A stretch of 60,000 nucleotides of DNA from Owenia fusiformis (Eukaryota > Annelida > Polychaeta > Sabellida > Oweniidae): assembly GCA_903813345.2 (NCBI GenBank), contig CAIIXF020000007.1:33884538-33944537 (forward strand). Reading direction: 5' to 3'. A program made the translations under genes and the position numbers. Shown here piece after piece: positions 54,601 through 56,934 of this stretch. Position 1 is the first letter of the stretch. Every line of letters begins with the position of its first letter. A model generated the notes under the pieces. That model was not told where the DNA came from. It was given only the letters and a program-made list of their open reading frames with translations, and made no database searches.

Positions 54601-56401
54601 TCTTCCATTGTATATCTCCCCCAATGTATCTCCCATTGTATATCTCCCCCTATTTATCTCCCATTGTATATCTCCCCCTATGTTTACTCCCATTGTACGA
54701 GGGGTGATCAGGAATTTCTGGACCGTTGGCTCTATTTTTGCCATTTTTTATCCTTTCTTACTGATTTTTTCACATAATATAACCCAAATAAATAGCATCA
54801 CATCATGAAGATGGTAATCGGTGACGCGACAAGGTGGAGCTCAGAAAAATGTGTGTACCACACGCACCGTATTCCCAATGCCGTGTACCACACGCACCGT
54901 ATTCCCCAGACTTAGCTGACTGTGATTTCTATCTTTTCCCAACAGTGAAGACAAAATTATGAGGTATCCACTTTGAGGCCAGTAATGAGATCATTCAGGA
55001 ATTCACACACCACGTCTTTCAGGACTGGGTTACAAAGTACTGGTAACTACTTTGAAGTATTATAAATGATGGAAGAATAATGACAGATGCACATTAATGA
55101 ATATACTTAATGAAATAATACAACCTAGACAGTATGTCACATATTCAGCAATGAATACAGTGTCCAAACATCATATAAAATTACTGTTGTTTTTCAAATT
55201 TGGTATTTTTTCATATTACTGTTGTTTTTCAAATTTGGTATTTTTTCTGAGCTCCACCTTGTCGCGTCACCGGTTACCATGGTAACAAAAATAATAAGAT
55301 AATGATGGCATAGAACAATGAAATCTTCGTGAGGTGATCCTATATATTTGGGTTATATTATGTGAAAAAATCAGTAAGAAAGGATAAAAAATGGCAAAAA
55401 TAGAGCCAACGGTCCAGAAATTCCTGATCACCCCTCGTATATCTCCCCCTATGTATCTTCCATTCTATATCTCCCCCTATGTATCTCCCATTGTATATCT
55501 CCCCCTATGTATCTTCCATTGTATATCTCCCCCTATGTATCTTCCATTGTATATCTCCCCTATGCATCTCCCATTGTAAATCTTTCGGCCCCCTATTTAT
55601 CTCCCATTGTATATCTCCTTGTATGTATTTCCCATTGTATATCTCCCCCTATGTATCTCCCATTGTATATCTCCCCCTATGTATCCCCCATTGTATATCT
55701 CCCCCTTTGCATCTCCCATTGTAAATCTCCCCCTATGTGCTCAATTTTTGCAAGCTTGCTTCCAGATCTCGATCTTACAGTATTTTAGAACCACTTTTAA
55801 GTGCTTAGCCAAAGTTGGTACTGTAGGAAATGGCTTATGTACACATATTATCAGCTGTTTTACAGTGTCACTTGTCATAGAATAAATTACTTATGTGATG
55901 GTTGGTTTTGGATATGGGGTTTCTCCCTTAGGAAATATGATGTCTTACCTTGGACCCTCCATGCCCTCTCGAAGGATATACCCCATATCCAAAAACCCCA
56001 TAACATAGAGTAGATGTAGTGTAGAGTATTTTCTATGCAAAGAGTTTACTCACATCTTCTAATTTATTGTTATATTGTATTTCTAAAATAATAAATTATG
56101 TGGAATAGACTGTATGAAGTGTGGCACTTTCAAGCAGGTTTCATTGCTATCCTGACCAATTGTTTCATCAGTCTTATTCAGTTCATGATGATGTAATACC
56201 AACTTATATTTAGTTCAGCATCTTTTTAACTGATTGACTAATTTGCTGATTGACTGGTTTTAACTGATTGATTAATTGATTTACTGCATGATTTGTGTTG
56301 GTTTGCAGACATGATTAAGCAGCACCCATTGGCTGATTCGCAGCATCGTCACTCATTTGCTGGTTTATTTGCACCATATATCACAGAACCTATCAATAAA
56401 G
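8999..56401 (+). CDS. PPIP5K: PPIP5K / VIP1 gene, spliced, 3' end outside window
   Basis: This is a diphosphoinositol pentakisphosphate kinase, which phosphorylates InsP6 and 5-InsP7 at the 1 position. It has a second, histidine-acid-phosphatase-like domain that can reverse this. Twenty-six exon positions chain with GT-AG borders and unbroken phase to at least 1306 residues (using E11a and E14b, without E12). The layout is extension (1-217), ATP-grasp kinase (about 226-560) with the DVNG metal site at D504, phosphatase with RHGDRTP (H571) to about 1110, then a low-complexity tail. Human paralogues are about 1240-1430 residues. E26 ends with one spare base, so at least one more exon lies to the right. 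Introns hold many transposons and minisatellites. Two exon pairs appear mutually exclusive. Confidence 0.93.
9820..10118 (+). CDS. PPIP5K: PPIP5K exon 2: start of ATP-grasp kinase
   Basis: Acceptor ATATTTCAG, donor GTAACT. It begins ERANVDGRR and continues [20 protein letters not shown], then [20 protein letters not shown] and [15 protein letters not shown], all clearly colinear with the first part of the PPIP5K kinase domain (human reads ICAMTKKSKSKPM and [18 protein letters not shown]). The exon supplies residues 218-316 plus two bases of an Arg codon. Confidence 0.95.
10217..11232. repeat. Dispersed repeat family B, long copy
   Basis: It starts GGCTCAAACAGTGAGCCTA, followed by a GTCC-rich run (10250-10330) and AACATTGGCCGCA, and ends ACTGTGTAAGCACAGGACCG. 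The best-preserved copy at 42441-42808 has GCTCACACA at its start and TGTGTGAGC at its end, i.e. short terminal inverted repeats. The interior holds GACCTT-rich sequence shared with family A. No protein is encoded; a 60-aa ORF merely reads the GTCC run as Arg-Pro-Ser-Val repeats. Confidence 0.65.
12072..12203. repeat. Intronic inverted repeat (hairpin)
   Basis: Arms of about 40 bp (around 12072-12110 and 12157-12203) share CTTCAGCAACCAGGA and its inverse TCCTGGTTGCTGAAG, with flanking partial matches, and are separated by about 45 bp. It lies in intron 2 of PPIP5K and could be a small MITE remnant or a transcript hairpin. Confidence 0.5.
12586..12671 (+). CDS. PPIP5K: PPIP5K exon 3
   Basis: Acceptor CTACTCCAG, donor GTAAGG. 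It completes an Arg codon from E2 and encodes [20 protein letters not shown] followed by ERDSDNPH. This matches the REVYRILQEEGIDLPRYAVL segment of human PPIP5K1. It ends with one spare base, consistent with E4. Confidence 0.93.
12938..13092 (+). CDS. PPIP5K: PPIP5K exon 4: kinase, KPVSAEDHN segment
   Basis: Acceptor TTCTATAG, donor GTATAA. It encodes [20 protein letters not shown], then [19 protein letters not shown] and [13 protein letters not shown]. The conserved [10 protein letters not shown] block and the glycine-rich [12 protein letters not shown] block contact nucleotide in this ATP-grasp family. Phase 0 at the end. Confidence 0.95.
13585..13686 (+). CDS. PPIP5K: PPIP5K exon 5
   Basis: Acceptor TTATTATAG, donor GTACATG, 34 whole codons. 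It encodes [20 protein letters not shown] and [14 protein letters not shown], the [13 protein letters not shown] region of the family, which is part of the ATP-binding cleft. Confidence 0.95.
14057..14218 (+). CDS. PPIP5K: PPIP5K exon 6
   Basis: Acceptor CTCCACTCAG, donor GTAGAA, 54 whole codons. It encodes [36 protein letters not shown] and [15 protein letters not shown]. This is among the most conserved kinase-domain stretches and is almost identical to vertebrate PPIP5K. Confidence 0.96.
15038..15159 (+). CDS. PPIP5K: PPIP5K exon 7: DVNG metal-binding motif
   Basis: Acceptor TTAATCTCAG, donor GTAAAT. It encodes [20 protein letters not shown] and [20 protein letters not shown]. The DVNG motif supplies the metal-coordinating Asp/Asn of the ATP-grasp active site (Asp at about residue 504), so the kinase looks catalytically intact. 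It ends with two spare bases (GG). Confidence 0.96.
15160..16712. other. Intron 7, no distinct feature
   Basis: About 1.55 kb of AT-rich intron. Short minus-strand ORFs near its right end (16365-16631) lack any protein-like pattern. I found no alternative copy of E7 or E8 in it and no clean transposon ends. Confidence 0.5.
16713..16814 (+). CDS. PPIP5K: PPIP5K exon 8: end of kinase domain
   Basis: Acceptor GTATGTTTCAG, donor GTAAGT. It completes Gly, then encodes [18 protein letters not shown] and [15 protein letters not shown], ending AT of the next Met. It matches the APQFQIPWSIPTEAEDIPIV linker between kinase and phosphatase domains in human PPIP5K1. Confidence 0.93.
17106..17192 (+). CDS. 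PPIP5K: PPIP5K exon 9: RHGDRTP phosphatase signature
   Basis: Acceptor CCAACACTAG, donor GTATGC. It encodes [20 protein letters not shown] followed by [16 protein letters not shown] is the RHGxRxP signature of histidine acid phosphatases; the histidine (about residue 571) is the nucleophile in active members. Both RHG and the following Arg are present, so the phosphatase domain is not an obvious pseudo-enzyme. Confidence 0.95.
17485..17670 (+). CDS. PPIP5K: PPIP5K exon 10
   Basis: Acceptor CTTTTTAG, donor GTAAGA. It encodes [38 protein letters not shown] and [12 protein letters not shown], colinear with the human FEKHGGYKTGKLKLKRPEQL segment. It ends with AT of a Met codon, which is completed by either E11a or E11b. 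Confidence 0.94.
17671..19259. other. Intron 10, no distinct feature
   Basis: About 1.6 kb of AT-rich intron. I saw no third copy of exon 11, no coding similarity and no clear transposon ends. Confidence 0.45.
19260..19345 (+). CDS. PPIP5K: PPIP5K exon 11a, alternative (mutually exclusive) copy
   Basis: Acceptor CCAATTTTAG, donor GTGGGT (a weak donor). It is 86 nt, entering with two bases carried over from E10 and leaving with one. It encodes [20 protein letters not shown] and PRKSSEDD. Human PPIP5K1 has [19 protein letters not shown] at this place, so 11a is the canonical-looking copy. It cannot be joined to E11b without a frameshift. It differs from 11b mainly after the shared KYQP: basic (KGRPRKSS) here, cysteine-containing there. 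Confidence 0.88.
20872..20948 (+). CDS. PPIP5K: PPIP5K exon 11b, alternative (mutually exclusive) copy
   Basis: Acceptor GGCATTTTAG, donor GTTGGT (weak). It is 77 nt with the same entry and exit phases as E11a. It encodes [20 protein letters not shown] and CCSED. The core [13 protein letters not shown] is identical to 11a at the protein level, while third codon positions differ freely (GGCATTAATCGT against GGTATCAACCGT). That is the mark of an old duplication kept under protein-level selection. The start (YSF against YGYF) and the tail differ. Confidence 0.85.
21051..23238. repeat. 37-bp minisatellite, about 59 copies
   Basis: Tandem units of about 37 bp run head to tail, with core GTGACAGTGCATTCATGCC then TTGCTTGTACGCAAGG. 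Each unit contains CCTTGC-TTGTAC-GCAAGG or a close variant, a 6-bp stem with a 6-base loop. Units vary at a few positions (GTAC A/G CAAGG, TTC/TTT ATG) and some are shortened (ACAAGTGACAG). ORFs of 60-80 aa on both strands are by-products. The array sits in the intron after E11b and directly precedes a degenerate family A copy (23287-23410). Confidence 0.92.
23287..23412. repeat. Degenerate family A head and tail
   Basis: ATGTTACCACCAGAAGTGG at about 23289 is a worn copy of the family A start (TGTCACCACCAAAAGTGG). GGTGGTGACATTTTTTCAAT at about 23377, followed by GCCTTGTTAAA, is a worn copy of its end. The internal array is missing. Confidence 0.55.
23975..24464. mobile_element. TA-flanked Tc1/mariner-like MITE (490 bp)
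   Basis: It starts CAGGGTGTCAAAAAACAATG, with TA at 23973-23974, and ends TTTTTTAAACCCTG followed by TA at 24465-24466. The arms continue inward: GGCACCTCCTCTACAG at the left corresponds to CTGTAGAGGGGGATGCC at the right. The interior resembles the foldback at 5040-5800. There is no coding capacity. Confidence 0.72.
24470..25530. other. Intronic sequence, no distinct feature
   Basis: AT-rich intron between the 490-bp MITE and the 43-bp minisatellite. A 77-aa minus-strand ORF (24613-24846) has no recognisable similarity and no conserved pattern. Confidence 0.4.
25533..27651. repeat. 43-bp minisatellite, about 49 copies, with higher-order structure
   Basis: The unit is about 43 bp: GGCCATAGGAATGGGGGAAT then TCAACACATCATTCATTTGTCCT. 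Most units carry a GAATTC. Variant units (CATCGG for CATAGG; CTTAGCC for CCTGGCC; CAAAGG) recur in a fixed order. The block at 25924-26308 is repeated at 26569-26953, an offset of 645 bp or 15 units, and a smaller 172-bp (4-unit) offset occurs near 27086/27258. Many overlapping ORFs of about 70 aa are artefacts of the repeat. It lies in the intron before cassette E12. Confidence 0.93.
27872..27919 (+). CDS. PPIP5K: PPIP5K exon 12, possible 48-nt cassette
   Basis: Acceptor TGATATTGACAG, donor GTATCA. In the phase set by E11 it reads [16 protein letters not shown] without a stop, and it leaves the same phase, so it can be kept or skipped with no effect on frame. The position corresponds to a variable linker in human PPIP5K1 (between YYPHG and LAPSLLLVLKWGG). 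The peptide has no family counterpart I can recall, so the exon is supported only by splice signals, phase and open frame. Confidence 0.5.
28427..29024. repeat. Dispersed repeat family C, near-complete copy
   Basis: It starts TATCCCAACGAACAAAGTTT, continues GGTAGGGATATAATGAAGCCC, then CAAGATGGCCACC, and ends GGGATTTGCTACTCTGTGG then AATTGCCAATTTCCAGTT. The same start and end occur in the copy at 59189-60000, and the start again at 30931. It encodes no protein. Confidence 0.7.
29190..29893. mobile_element. Inverted-repeat element rich in AAAACGTTTT and ACGTCTTA palindromes
   Basis: The left end ATTTACACTAGCGCGCTAAG and the right end GCTGCGCGTAGTGTAAAT are inverted relatives. Near both ends there are clustered palindromes: AAAACGTTTTA, GACGTCTTAGC, and AGCTCTTAG with AAGAGCGCTTAGC. 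GTAAATCCA motifs punctuate the left part. The density of short self-complementary words is far above its surroundings. It is probably a non-autonomous DNA transposon; the target duplication is not clear. Confidence 0.6.
30427..30900. repeat. Dispersed repeat family A, short copy
   Basis: Start TGTCACCACTTTTTGG followed by TTATGGTCTCCGTTTTTTT, then GACCTT/AAGGTCA-rich sequence, ending AAGGTGGTTGTGACATTTTG then TCATGTTAA. It is the same family as 34011-35743 and 51434-53263, but the internal array has only about two units. Confidence 0.65.
30931..31100. repeat. Dispersed repeat family C, 5' fragment
   Basis: TATCCCAACGAACGAAGTTC then GGTAGGGATATAGTGAAGCCC, a CCGT-rich run (30973-31008), and GATAACTCAAATATTAGTTG. 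It matches the starts of the copies at 28427 and 59189 and stops after about 170 bp. Confidence 0.65.
31480..31602 (+). CDS. PPIP5K: PPIP5K exon 13
   Basis: Acceptor AATTGTTGTAG, donor GTGAGA, 123 nt, same phase in and out. It encodes [40 protein letters not shown] and Q. It matches the human [20 protein letters not shown] segment of the phosphatase domain. It ends with one spare base, completed by E14a or E14b. Confidence 0.95.
32401..32645. mobile_element. Small inverted-repeat element (MITE-like)
   Basis: Left end AAGGGGCGTAAAGTCGATG and right end TGTTGACGTTATGCCCCTT are inverted relatives. An inner inverted pair also matches: GGGGTAACTTCGACAC (about 32445) and GTGTCGAAGTTACCCC (about 32602). 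It is about 245 bp, lies in the intron between E13 and E14a, and has no coding capacity. Confidence 0.6.
32810..32928 (+). CDS. PPIP5K: PPIP5K exon 14a, alternative (mutually exclusive) copy
   Basis: Acceptor CTATATGTAG, donor GTAGCC, 119 nt, completing the Gly codon from E13 and ending at phase 0. It encodes [20 protein letters not shown] then [20 protein letters not shown]. It has exactly the length and phases of E14b, and about 26 of 40 residues are identical. RHD and YASDEGRVQ are kept, but the run between them and the LLRLHST segment have changed (LLQLHNH, C for F, IQL for LKI). I infer a true alternative exon, since the frame is open, both splice sites are intact and family-invariant residues are retained. 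Confidence 0.87.
33560..33735. repeat. Family C internal fragment
   Basis: Shares TTCAAAATGGCTGCC and GATGGTAAATATTACATTGTGAC with the inner parts of the family C copies at 28427 and 59189. The ends are missing. Confidence 0.45.
33769..36508. mobile_element. TA-flanked mariner-type element with a nested family A insertion
   Basis: It starts CGAGGGTTGATCATAAAGTT and ends with the exact inverse, AACTTTATGATCAACCCTCG, with TA on both sides (33767-33768, 36509-36510). Subterminal blocks also pair: GTTGCCATAGTAAC and AATCAAGGCACC at the left, GTTACCATGGCAAC and GGTGCCTTGATTT at the right. The CGAGGG-TGATCA ends match the mariner fossil at 54698. A family A element (34011-35743) is inserted inside. 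It lies in the intron between alternative exons 14a and 14b. Confidence 0.75.
34011..35743. repeat. Family A element with internal tandem array
   Basis: The head TGTCACCACCAAAAGTGGTG occurs twice, 50 bp apart (34011 and 34061); it contains the palindrome TGTCACCAC/GTGGTGACA. The tail GGTGGTGACA (35711-35720) is the inverse of the head, giving 10-bp terminal inverted repeats. Between them is an array of units of about 120-160 bp containing TTCAAATCTGACTTTAGATT, TGACCTTCTCAAGGTCAAAA, CAACTTGCTTCAAATTGAC and AAAATCATCTACATGTTCTC. A GGTTGGTGGTTGGCG run follows the head. It has no transposase and no meaningful ORF. Confidence 0.8.
37230..37345. repeat. Short tandem repeat, GGCTAGGTC-based
   Basis: Two copies of a unit of about 41 bp (CGGGGCTAGGTCGTGGCTAG then GTCTTGCCTCAGT), preceded by a partial copy. 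It is more GC-rich than its surroundings and has no coding meaning. Confidence 0.6.
37564..38290. mobile_element. Inverted-repeat MITE in intron 14
   Basis: Left end ATCACTGGTCAGTATCAAGC then AATTGTAATGGCCGTCACC, and right end GGTGACGGCCATTACCATTG then CTTGATACTGACCAGTGAT, are near-perfect inverses. The similarity continues inward for more than 100 bp with gaps (GGAAGTGT, TTTTCAT, ACTACTTA). It is about 727 bp, has no coding capacity, and lies just upstream of E14b. Confidence 0.78.
38687..38805 (+). CDS. PPIP5K: PPIP5K exon 14b, alternative (mutually exclusive) copy, canonical
   Basis: Acceptor GTCTAATCCAG, donor GTACAA, 119 nt, same phases as E14a. It encodes [20 protein letters not shown] then [20 protein letters not shown]. 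Human PPIP5K1 reads [20 protein letters not shown] followed by GRVQ here, so 14b is the conserved form. Using both E14 copies would shift the frame. Confidence 0.94.
38806..40014. other. Intron 14b, no distinct feature
   Basis: About 1.2 kb of AT-rich intron. Small ORFs starting in E14b and running into the intron are not genuine. No transposon ends recognised. Confidence 0.5.
40015..40127 (+). CDS. PPIP5K: PPIP5K exon 15
   Basis: Acceptor TTATTCTGCAG, donor GTATGT. It encodes [20 protein letters not shown] and [17 protein letters not shown], nearly identical to human [20 protein letters not shown]. Two spare bases (AA) join E16. Confidence 0.95.
40791..40856 (+). other. tRNA-like sequence, probable SINE head or tRNA pseudogene
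   Basis: GGTAGCCTTGCGGTACAATG then CTCGCTCAGCACACAGGCG and GAGTTTGAATCCCGCACTC resemble a tRNA with a B-box-like GTTTGAATCCC and a following T-run (TTTTTTTACTTTTTT). The acceptor ends do not pair well, so it is not a functional tRNA. The surrounding 40500-41050 may be the body of a tRNA-derived SINE, but I could not match it to another copy in the window. Confidence 0.4.
41327..41626. repeat. 50-bp minisatellite, 6 copies
   Basis: Units start at 41327, 41377, 41427, 41477, 41527 and 41577: GGTATTGAGTGATGAGAGCA followed by AGAGATATTGTAACATTGTG and ACAATGTTTT. Copies alternate between TGAGAGC/TGAAAGC and TAGGGGC variants. ATTGTGACAAT is self-complementary within each unit. It ends about 80 bp before exon 16. 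Minus-strand ORFs of 61-122 aa are artefacts. Confidence 0.92.
41708..41774 (+). CDS. PPIP5K: PPIP5K exon 16
   Basis: Acceptor TACATTTCAG, donor GTAAGT. It encodes [20 protein letters not shown] and INA. The position and VKxxL-HQD pattern match human RVKARLHHILQQDAPFGPED. This is the least conserved small exon of the domain, but the phase is exact on both sides. Confidence 0.88.
42441..42808. repeat. Dispersed repeat family B, compact copy with TIRs
   Basis: Starts GGCTCACACAATGAGCCTAT and ends ACTGTGTGAGCACAGGGCC; GCTCACACA and TGTGTGAGC are inverted ends. Inside are CCATCCGTTGGTCCATCC, AACATTGGCCGCAAAAATTA and CAGTTTCCGAGAATTTGCCG, all shared with 10217-11232. Confidence 0.7.
43032..43179 (+). 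CDS. PPIP5K: PPIP5K exon 17
   Basis: Acceptor TTCATTTTAG, donor GTAACA. It encodes [40 protein letters not shown] and KEDLSCSSK. It corresponds to human LAPTRSTSLLNSMTIIQNPV. One spare base joins E18. Confidence 0.94.
43372..43598 (+). CDS. PPIP5K: PPIP5K exon 18
   Basis: Acceptor TTATTCCAG, donor GTAAGG. It encodes [51 protein letters not shown] and [16 protein letters not shown]. The RWAKLEKDF and [20 protein letters not shown] stretches are diagnostic of PPIP5K. Confidence 0.96.
43790..43914 (+). CDS. PPIP5K: PPIP5K exon 19
   Basis: Acceptor TATATTGTAG, donor GTAATA. It encodes [20 protein letters not shown] and [20 protein letters not shown]. It matches human EYGISREEKLEIAVGFCLPL. Two spare bases (AG) complete Arg with E20. 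Confidence 0.94.
44502..44643 (+). CDS. PPIP5K: PPIP5K exon 20: SESHIHSL motif
   Basis: Acceptor ATTTCATTGCAG, donor GTGAAA. It encodes [36 protein letters not shown] and [19 protein letters not shown] is the place where the phosphatase fold carries its second conserved histidine element. The donor region recurs as partial copies at 45400-45516. Confidence 0.95.
45400..45516 (+). repeat. Partial tandem copies of the exon 20 3' end and donor
   Basis: Three blocks of about 43 bp (around 45401, 45444 and 45487) carry ATTAAACCATCCCCAGATGA then ACAGGTATTTT or close variants. Exon 20 ends ATTAAACTATCCCCAGATCA then ACAGGTGAAAA, so they resemble the last 20-odd bases of the exon plus its splice donor. 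The first two have an intact CAG|GT; the third has CAG|AT. No upstream acceptor with open frame accompanies them. Confidence 0.7.
46007..46114 (+). CDS. PPIP5K: PPIP5K exon 21
   Basis: Acceptor GAATTTTAG, donor GTAAAG, 36 whole codons. It encodes [20 protein letters not shown] and [16 protein letters not shown], matching human DAQWQRALDYLSAISELNYM. The last 23 bases and the donor form the first unit of a 42-bp tandem repeat. Only the first donor keeps the frame, because extending to any later one reads GTA AAG AAA ATC TAA. Confidence 0.96.
46092..46385 (+). repeat. 42-bp minisatellite duplicating the exon 21 splice donor, 7 copies
   Basis: Units start at 46092 and every 42 bp to 46344: TGCTCTATGAAGATCCAAAT then AAGGTAAAGAAAATCTAAAA and CT. 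The copies are almost identical (one has ATATGG for ATAAGG), so the expansion is recent. Each unit contains the exon end and a consensus-like donor AAG|GTAAAG. Minus-strand ORFs of 90 and 120 aa are artefacts of the in-frame 42-bp period. Confidence 0.95.
47159..47278 (+). CDS. PPIP5K: PPIP5K exon 22: end of phosphatase domain
   Basis: Acceptor CTGTTGTAG, donor GTATGA, 40 whole codons. It encodes [20 protein letters not shown] and [32 protein letters not shown] is conserved to human and marks the end of the phosphatase-like domain. A TATATATA-GAGAGA microsatellite follows at 47286. Confidence 0.95.
47279..48324. other. Intron 22
   Basis: About 1 kb of AT-rich intron. A family A tail fragment, TGTGGTGACATTTTGCATG followed by TTAATGCCTTGTT, sits at about 48108-48141. 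Otherwise no distinct feature. Confidence 0.5.
48325..48534 (+). CDS. PPIP5K: PPIP5K exon 23: C-terminal tail
   Basis: Acceptor GAAAATTCCAG, donor GTAAGC, 70 whole codons. The peptide ([20 protein letters not shown] ... [19 protein letters not shown]) is low-complexity, acidic and Pro/Ser-rich, as expected of the disordered C-terminal tail of this family. I see no direct alignment to human. Support is phase continuity, codon-like composition and good splice sites. Confidence 0.8.
48819..48963 (+). CDS. PPIP5K: PPIP5K exon 24: C-terminal tail, His-rich
   Basis: Acceptor TATTTAAAG, donor GTATGA, ending with one spare base. It encodes [38 protein letters not shown] and KRKRHHSHQ. The KRKRHHSH cluster is strongly basic and could act as a localisation or binding patch (inference). 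If the donor is not used, the frame runs on to a stop at 49104-49106, giving a possible truncated alternative C-terminus. Confidence 0.75.
49293..50460. repeat. Family B remnants
   Basis: AGTGAGCCTATGGGATGGAC with CCATCCATTGGTC (49308) and CACTGTGTGAGCACAG (49481), then GGTCGTGGGTCC, are the two ends of a shrunken family B copy. About 50275-50460 matches the family B interior at 10510-10770 (GTAGTAGTTGCTGTATGTGCA, GATTGACAAGTTTCTCAAAG). Several small ORFs here are not protein-like. Confidence 0.55.
50615..50755 (+). CDS. PPIP5K: PPIP5K exon 25: C-terminal tail
   Basis: Acceptor ATACTATCAG, donor GTAAAA, phase 1 in and out (141 nt, skippable). It encodes [35 protein letters not shown] and [19 protein letters not shown] and RKNSA look like basic-residue-directed kinase sites (inference). 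It is supported by open frame, phase and splice sites, not by alignment. Confidence 0.75.
51434..53263. repeat. Family A element with internal tandem array, second long copy
   Basis: Head TGTCACCACCAAAAGTGGTG (51434), GGTTGGTGGTTGG run, and an array of about a dozen TGACCTTCTCAAGGTCAAAA-bearing units, ending GGTGGTGACATTTTGTCATG (53231) then TTAATGCCTTGTC. It is highly similar to 34011-35743 in head, unit sequence and tail, but with a different number of units, so array length varies between copies. Confidence 0.82.
53387..54697. repeat. 28-bp minisatellite, about 47 copies, left part
   Basis: Unit TATATCTCCCCCTATGTATC then TCCCATTG. Variants carry TTTACTCC, TTCCATTG, CCAATG or TCGCATTG. Because 28 is not a multiple of 3 and the unit lacks stops on the + strand, three long ORFs (377-454 aa) run through it in different frames; their Tyr/Pro/Ile-rich periodic peptides are artefacts. 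It is interrupted by the mariner element at 54698. Confidence 0.95.
54698..55437. mobile_element. Deleted mariner element inserted into the 28-bp array
   Basis: It starts CGAGGGGTGATCAGGAATTT and ends with the inverse AAATTCCTGATCACCCCTCG, with TA at each side (54696-54697, 55438-55439). Terminal inverted repeats of about 80-90 bp are followed inward by a second inverted block, GTGACGCGACAAGGTGGAGC with its inverse near 55245. Joining the flanks at TA restores a normal 28-bp unit, so the insertion came after the array. It is 740 bp, far shorter than an intact mariner of about 1.3 kb. Confidence 0.88.
54894..55045 (+). pseudogene. Fossil mariner transposase, C-terminal catalytic fragment
   Basis: From 54894 the frame reads [20 protein letters not shown] and then a stop. 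PYSPDLAxxDFxLFP is the signature around the last catalytic Asp of mariner transposases. Beyond the stop the same frame has [14 protein letters not shown] and QDWVTKYW, matching the typical end of the protein. Upstream is a local duplication of GTGTACCACACGCACCGTAT. The N-terminal DNA-binding part and most of the catalytic core are missing, so it is inactive. Confidence 0.8.
55438..55738. repeat. 28-bp minisatellite, right part (about 11 copies)
   Basis: Continuation of the array at 53387-54697 after the mariner element, with the same TATATCTCCCCCTATGTATC core and more degenerate units near 55560-55600. ORFs of 62-93 aa are artefacts. Confidence 0.92.
55740..56308. other. Intron sequence before exon 26
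   Basis: AT-rich intron. A short inverted pair, TTTTGGATATGGGGTTTCTC (about 55905) and ATACCCCATATCCAAAAACC (about 55979), brackets TTAGGAAATATGATG. Otherwise no distinct feature. Confidence 0.45.
56309..56401 (+). CDS. PPIP5K: PPIP5K exon 26: C-terminal tail, last exon seen
   Basis: Acceptor TTGGTTTGCAG, donor GTATGC, 93 nt, phase 1 in and out. It encodes [20 protein letters not shown] and [11 protein letters not shown]. The HSFAGLFAP motif may correspond to the moderately conserved tail of the family (human has SVSFAKHPTNG nearby), but I cannot align it with confidence. The spare base at its end requires at least one further exon. Confidence 0.75.
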
Positions 56402-56562
56402 GTATGCTTTATCTTATTTTATTTCTGTGATAGTAAAACAGTAGATAAAGACCCTTTAACATGTTCCCTTGGCTACAATATTGGCCCCTCCTGGTTAATT
56501 GTCTGCAGGAGTTATTTTGAAAAACATAATGGCTAGGCTTTATCGTTTACTCCACCAGAGTA

Positions 56563-56932
56563 TGTAGTGGTCACACCAATTTCAAACGGTAGTGGTAAAG
56601 ACGAGCCACAATGAACAAAAACAAAATATTTAAGTCATATTTCTATAGCACTCTCTGTGATGATTATTTCAGATTCTATGCTGTTTTAGAAGTGGAAGAT
56701 ATTACACTATGCATGCCATGTGTTTTCAATGTAATCAAACGCATAGTAAAGATAAAACAGTCGTATGAATACACACTTTGAATTTCCTGCAATAAATTAT
56801 GATAATTATAACATGGTCAAAATGCGCACTCAGCTATGCTATATTACTGCTAAGCTGTTCAGAAAAAGTCAACTAAGTCATCGTCATGGTTCGTCTTTAC
56901 CACTATCATTTGAAATTGGTGTGATCACTACG
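56563..56932. mobile_element. TA-flanked MITE (370 bp)
   Basis: Starts TGTAGTGGTCACACCAATTT and ends AAATTGGTGTGATCACTACG, with TA at both borders (56561-56562, 56933-56934). The arms continue with GGTAGTGGTAAAGACGAGCC against GGTTCGTCTTTACCACTATC. No coding capacity. Confidence 0.78.
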
Positions 56933-56934
56933 TA

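Noticed and set aside
53376-54777. Long ORFs of 377-454 aa rich in [15 protein letters not shown]-type repeats
   Set aside because: They are open in all three frames because the 28-bp unit contains no stop codon; the frames encode the same peptide cycle in register shifts. No start context, exon structure or family similarity.
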